Source: Candidatus Falkowiibacteriota bacterium
GTDB taxonomy: Bacteria > Patescibacteriota > Patescibacteriia > UBA2591 > JABMQE01
Direction: 5' to 3'
DNA: 6,041 nucleotides
Assembly: GCA_013203415.1 (NCBI GenBank)
Contig: JABMQE010000063.1
Coordinates: 1-6,041, forward strand
Shown here: positions 3,755 to 6,041 of the stretch, piece after piece
Layout: every line of letters starts with the position of its first letter
Position numbering within the stretch: position 1 is the first letter of the stretch
Notes under the pieces: model-generated
The model's input: only the letters and a program-made list of their open reading frames with translations
Told to the model about the DNA's origin: nothing
Database searches by the model: none
Program-made: the position numbers and the translations under genes

Positions 3755-4672
3755 ATGATCAAAAAAATTCTCTCCCTCTGCCTTATCTCTGCTCTTTTGG
3801 CAGTAGCCATTCCTGCCCTTGCCAAATCAATCCGCGTCCCAGCCACTGTAAAACCATCTGGCCGAACCGTAATTATTCCCCAAAACGCAATCCAGGTAGC
3901 CCCTCATGTTTTTTCCTTAGGTACTTCAGTAGACCCGCAGACCGGTAAATTAGTAGAAGGTTATGCTGTTTTTAAGTATAAAGATGCACCAGGCAAACCT
4001 GGCACTTCTTGCGGCAATGGTGTTTGCGAGCCCGGTGAAAATGCAAATAAATGCCCATCCGATTGCGGCGGCGGCGAAGACCCAGTGCCAGACGACTCCA
4101 CCTGCTATGGCTATCTTGCTAAAGGCGCCAAATGGAAAACCACAGAAGATTACCTTGTTAATGCTACCAACACCAGCGGCCTAGACGAAAATCTAATCCG
4201 CGGGAATGTTGCCCTTGATATCAGCAAATGGGAAGATGCCAGCGATGGCGCAATAGACGGTATCCTTGGCTATAACATTCTTGGAAATGAAGTCGAAGGC
4301 GAAGTTGACGGCGCCGACACAATTAGACCTGATGGCAAAAACGAACTTTACTTTGGTGAAATAACCAACTCCAATGCCATTGCCGTCACCATCATCTGGG
4401 GCATTTTTAACGGCCGCCCAACAGACCGCGAACTTGTGGAATGGGACCAGGTTTATGATGAGGTTGATTATGATTGGTCTTTATCTGGTGAGGCAGGTAA
4501 AATGGATTTCGAAAGCATTGCCACCCACGAACTTGGCCACAGCACTGGCTTAGCCGACTTATACACCAGCGATTGCTCCGAGCAAACCATGTATGGCTAT
4601 GCAGATTATGGCGAAACCAAAAAGCAAACCCTGGAAGCAGGGGATATAACTGGTATTGATGAGTTGTATTAA
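3755..4672 (+). CDS. Secreted zinc metalloprotease, matrixin/snapalysin-like, 305 aa
   Basis: Probable exported endopeptidase. Residues 1-23 are a classical signal peptide: MIKKI, a hydrophobic core, then PALA with cleavage expected before K24. Residues 86-104 hold a Cys-rich module, CGNGVCEPGENANKCPSDC, of a kind common in secreted proteins of archaea and candidate-phylum bacteria; it is followed by an acidic Gly/Pro linker (to about 116). The catalytic domain is at about 117-305. HELGHSTGLAD (258-268) supplies zinc ligands H258 and H262, catalytic E259 and, in the third place, D268 instead of the His usual in matrixins; Asp at this place is known in snapalysin-type enzymes. TMYGY (278-282) fits the metzincin Met-turn. 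No propeptide Cys switch or C-terminal anchor is evident. The ATG at 3755 is the only start giving the signal peptide. Its substrate is unknown; matrix or host-surface proteins are a guess. Confidence 0.85.
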   Translation: MIKKILSLCLISALLAVAIPALAKSIRVPATVKPSGRTVIIPQNAIQVAPHVFSLGTSVDPQTGKLVEGYAVFKYKDAPGKPGTSCGNGVCEPGENANKCPSDCGGGEDPVPDDSTCYGYLAKGAKWKTTEDYLVNATNTSGLDENLIRGNVALDISKWEDASDGAIDGILGYNILGNEVEGEVDGADTIRPDGKNELYFGEITNSNAIAVTIIWGIFNGRPTDRELVEWDQVYDEVDYDWSLSGEAGKMDFESIATHELGHSTGLADLYTSDCSEQTMYGYADYGETKKQTLEAGDITGIDELY

Positions 4673-4692
4673 ATATAAATATCCCGATATAA

Positions 4693-4815
4693 GAACACGC
4701 CTTGCCCGCTCATGAGCGTAGCGAGTTGAGCGGGGCGTGTTCTCGTCGTGGTAGGAACGCCCCGCAGTATGCAGGGTTCAACCCGTCGTAACGTAGGGGC
4801 GGATTGCATCCGCCC
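4693..4815. repeat. GC-rich mosaic of hairpin repeats
   Basis: The block is much richer in GC than its flanks. GAACACGCC (4693-4701) pairs with GGCGTGTTC (4734-4742) and CCGCTCA (4706-4712) with TGAGCGG (4727-4733), forming a 16-bp stem with a TTGC bulge. GCGGGGCGT (4730-4738) also matches ACGCCCCGC (4757-4765) in inverse, an alternative fold. GGGCGGAT/ATCCGCCC (4797-4804/4808-4815) closes the block. CGTCGT occurs at 4744 and again at 4784. The GAGCGTAGCGAG and GTAGGGGCGGATTGCATCC strings resemble dispersed repeats I have seen between genes in environmental bacterial genomes. The block is probably repetitive and non-coding. Confidence 0.65.
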
Positions 4816-4829
4816 AAGGCGTTTTTTTT
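4797..4829 (+). terminator. Terminator after the metalloprotease gene
   Basis: CGCC (4811-4814) pairs with GGCG (4818-4821) directly before eight T (4822-4829). An upstream hairpin GGGCGGAT/ATCCGCCC (4797-4815) overlaps and may help. It lies about 150 bases after the stop codon, at the end of the GC-rich repeat block. Confidence 0.6.
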
Positions 4830-4831
4830 GG

Positions 4832-4861
4832 TTGACAAAAAAGGTCGGTAGGTAGTAATAT
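4832..4861 (+). promoter_or_regulatory. Promoter of the XRE regulator operon
   Basis: TTGACA (4832-4837) is a perfect -35, followed after 18 bases by TAATAT (4856-4861) as the -10. The palindromic operator starts three bases after the -10, so a bound protein would block the start of transcription. Confidence 0.65.
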
Positions 4862-4863
4862 AT

Positions 4864-4901
4864 TATATTCCATCTTGGAATATATTCTTTTTTGGAATAT
4901 A
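4864..4901. promoter_or_regulatory. Operator: palindrome plus third half-site
   Basis: TATATTCCA (4864-4872) and TGGAATATA (4876-4884) are perfect inverted arms around TCT. A third exact copy of TGGAATATA is at 4893-4901, ending ten bases before the regulator's ATG. Dimer binding to the palindrome and cooperative binding at the third half-site would give graded self-repression, as in controller-protein and Cro-type operators. The 9-base arms have no nearby T-run, so they are not a terminator. Confidence 0.75.
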
Positions 4902-4911
4902 ATACCAAAAC

Positions 4912-5133
4912 ATGCAAAATACCATATATTCAAAAGAACATAAACATCTGGTTGACCAACTGAAAAAAGCCCGAAAAAAAGCAGGTTTCGAGCAAAAAAA
5001 GGTTGCCAAGCTATTAGGCATGACCCAGTCTTCTATTTCTAAAATTGAGTCAGGGCAGAGGCGTGTGGACGTTGTTCAATTAAAAGAGTTAGCAAACATT
5101 TATAAAAAGAAGTTAGATTTTTTTATTAAATAA
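4912..5133 (+). CDS. XRE/Cro-family transcriptional regulator, 73 aa
   Basis: Small DNA-binding repressor made of little more than one HTH_3 domain (about residues 13-71). The helix-turn-helix is at about 28-47: helix 2 QKKVAKLL, turn GMT, recognition helix QSSISKIES, then GQRRVDVVQLKELA, the usual pattern of this family. Size and layout fit restriction-modification controller proteins, antitoxins or prophage Cro. No Shine-Dalgarno precedes ATG 4912; the palindromic operator occupies the leader, so self-regulation is very likely. The unknown 138-aa gene follows after six bases, so both are expected on one mRNA. The base composition is clearly more AT-rich than the genes to the left, suggesting acquisition. 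The DNA-binding role is secure; which class of system it controls is inferred from the methyltransferase nearby. Confidence 0.92.
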   Translation: MQNTIYSKEHKHLVDQLKKARKKAGFEQKKVAKLLGMTQSSISKIESGQRRVDVVQLKELANIYKKKLDFFIK

Positions 5134-5139
5134 ATTCTT

Positions 5140-5556
5140 ATGTCGGAAATAATAAAGCTGGAAATTAAATCTCATGAAAGAATATATCAAGAATTGACAC
5201 AGAAACTCTCCCCGCATAGAGAAAAACCCGTTGGTTCTGTTTTATTTATTGTTGAAGGAACGAAACACAAACCAATTATAGGAATTCGTTATCCAGGTAA
5301 AAAAGTAAAGGAGAGAGGAGGAGAGCGTGTTAGAATAAAATGGGCTAATTTGTATGATTTCGAGGTAATTCCATTTAAAAATGGTAAAGAGCTCAATACA
5401 ACGAATTTTACCTTTACGGAATTATTGAGAGACTTCCAAGAAAACAAAAAGGATAGTGAGGAATTTTGGAATTTAATCAAACAAATATACTACAAGAATG
5501 AAATGAGAGAGAAGTCGCCGAAATTAGGAGGAATAGATCCAAAGCTTATCTTTTAG
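5140..5556 (+). CDS. Unknown protein, 138 aa, second gene of the XRE operon
   Basis: Not recognised. The ATG at 5140 lies six bases after the stop of the regulator, so translation is probably coupled; there is no Shine-Dalgarno. The protein is soluble and basic. The N-terminal part is helical (IYQELTQKLS). A beta-rich middle follows, with GSVLFIVEGTKHKPIIGIRYP (about residues 32-52) and VRIKWANLYDFEVIPFKNGKE, and the C-terminal part is charged and helical (LLRDFQENKKDSEEFWNLIKQIYY). No HNH, GIY-YIG or convincing PD-(D/E)xK set is visible, and no Cys or signal peptide. Its place between a controller-like repressor and a convergent DNA methyltransferase makes a restriction subunit, toxin or specificity factor plausible, but this is position-based only. 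Two in-frame stops (TAG, then TGA six bases on) close it. Confidence 0.8.
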   Translation: MSEIIKLEIKSHERIYQELTQKLSPHREKPVGSVLFIVEGTKHKPIIGIRYPGKKVKERGGERVRIKWANLYDFEVIPFKNGKELNTTNFTFTELLRDFQENKKDSEEFWNLIKQIYYKNEMREKSPKLGGIDPKLIF

Positions 5557-5558
5557 TT

Positions 5559-5762
5559 TTGAAATGGATATGGCTCCAGGAAGATTTTAATTATAAGTTC
5601 AGCTGGAAGGAGGTTGATTCTCCAGTTCAGTATACATTGGAAAATAAAACAGGAAAACCAACGTCTAAGGGCGCTGGCCGGGCGAAATTTTTTGCGGCAC
5701 TAATTTTGCTGAAACATCATTTTAATTTTGAAGAGGTTAAAAAAATAATCCCGCTTTATTAG
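5559..5762 (+). CDS. Unknown protein, 67 aa, third gene of the XRE operon
   Basis: Not recognised. It starts with TTG at 5559, two bases after the stop of the 138-aa gene, so it depends on translational coupling. Upstream the frame is open to 5502 but offers no better start; AGGAGG at 5526-5531 is too far away to serve the TTG normally. The product begins LKWIWLQEDFNYKFSWKEVDSP (first residue Met if initiated at TTG). It continues VQYTLENKTGKPTSKGAGRAKFFAALILLKH and ends in a Lys-rich helix. D20...E28-N-K30 has the spacing of a PD-(D/E)xK nuclease core, but the expected hydrophobic strand is poor and the protein is very short. It may be a small partner of the 138-aa protein, or the two could be halves of a gene split by a frameshift. 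Evidence that it is real: tight spacing and the same AT-rich composition. Confidence 0.65.
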   Translation: MKWIWLQEDFNYKFSWKEVDSPVQYTLENKTGKPTSKGAGRAKFFAALILLKHHFNFEEVKKIIPLY

Positions 5763-5826
5763 TTTATATTGAAGAGTGGTAAATCGAGAGGGAGACTTTT
5801 TTTCCTTTTTTATCTCCTGATTTTTG
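5763..5826. other. Convergent spacer between the XRE operon and the methyltransferase
   Basis: AT-rich spacer with GGAGA (5791-5795) and TCTCC (5813-5817) flanking two T-runs. The pairing is only 5 bp with a 17-base loop, so a bidirectional terminator is possible but not well supported. Confidence 0.35.
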
Positions 5827-6041
5827 TTAGGTTTCCGTTCGTTTCCGTCCTTGAAGCAGTTTGTGTTCCGGAAGAATAAAGCCATGGGCCAGGCGATCGT
5901 TTATCAATGCGCAATATTTTTTGTCTACTTCAGCAGAAATAAAATTACGATTTAAGTTTCTGCACACATCTATTTCTGCGCCGCTGCCCCCAAAAAGAAC
6001 TAGAACCATGTCGTTTGGGTTAGTTGTGGCCTTTATCAACA
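5827..6041 (-). CDS. DNA methyltransferase, C-terminal part (5' end outside window)
   Basis: Adenine-N6 or cytosine-N4 DNA methyltransferase. Only about the last 71 residues are in the window, on the minus strand, ending at TAA (5827-5829). The visible part is the SAM-binding motif I region placed near the C-terminus, as in beta-class (permuted) enzymes of the N6_N4_Mtase family: MVLVLFGGSGAEIDVC stands for the usual VLDPFxGSGTT, followed by LNRNFISAEVDKKYCALINDRL, which matches the family's LGRxFIGIEIDxxYxxxAxxRL. FGGSGAE instead of FxGSGTT is a subfamily variant. The TTG near 6039 is internal, not a start. The catalytic DPPY-type motif and target-recognition part lie beyond the window. It converges on the XRE operon with 64 bases between stops, as in some type II restriction-modification loci. 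Confidence 0.88.
   Translation of the reverse strand, partial: LIKATTNPNDMVLVLFGGSGAEIDVCRNLNRNFISAEVDKKYCALINDRLAHGFILPEHKLLQGRKRTET

Noticed and set aside
4864..4884. Palindrome read as a terminator
   Set aside because: It is AT-rich, is not followed at once by a T-run, and sits between a promoter and the gene it drives; an operator is more likely.
4669..4917. Minus-strand 82-codon frame across the GC-rich repeats
   Set aside because: It reads through repeats, a terminator, the regulator promoter and the operator, and looks like no protein.
1..6041. Recoded UGA (as in Gracilibacteria or Absconditabacteria)
   Set aside because: No gene ends in TGA, which raised the idea, but no TGA lies in-frame within any supported gene and Trp is written TGG. 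The standard code suffices.

Overview
The window looks like a piece of a Candidate Phyla Radiation (Patescibacteria, Parcubacteria-like) genome. The evidence is indirect: small genes that are mostly single-gene transcription units with their own hairpin terminators, several genes without a Shine-Dalgarno sequence, heptamer-type short repeats, GC-rich mosaic hairpin repeats between genes, and several orphan small proteins. All genes read with the standard bacterial code. Stops are TAA or TAG throughout; no gene here ends in TGA. No marker in the window fixes the lineage, so this placement is an inference.

Layout. (1) 2-343: the 3' end of argS, the anticodon-binding end of arginyl-tRNA synthetase, carrying an in-frame GGTCAAT tandem repeat. 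(2) 344-715: about 370 bases without a gene but rich in perfect and near-perfect hairpins, a possible structured RNA. (3) 716-1871: three orphan genes (66, 71 and 192 codons), each with a strong Shine-Dalgarno, closed by hairpin terminators. (4) 2057-2443: a four-helix membrane protein with an extended -10 promoter. (5) 2509-3687: the most interesting region. A strong promoter drives a 27-codon leader peptide with two adjacent His codons, then three mutually exclusive RNA helices ending in an intrinsic terminator, then long-form hisG. This is a classical his-type transcription attenuator. A small hairpin also covers the hisG ribosome-binding site, and the enzyme carries the C-terminal histidine-binding domain, so three layers of histidine control are possible. 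(6) 3755-4672: a secreted zinc metalloprotease with HELGHSTGLAD and a Cys-rich CGNGVCEPGE module. (7) 4690-4829: GC-rich mosaic repeats and a terminator. (8) 4832-6041: an AT-rich module with an XRE/Cro repressor behind a palindromic operator, two tightly linked unknown genes, and, convergent with them, the 3' end of a beta-class DNA methyltransferase. The arrangement resembles a controller-protein restriction-modification system, but no nuclease motif is certain in the two unknown proteins.

Functional links. argS, hisG, the membrane protein and the protease are separate transcription units. The repressor and the two genes after it almost certainly form one autoregulated operon, and the methyltransferase next door is its likely partner.
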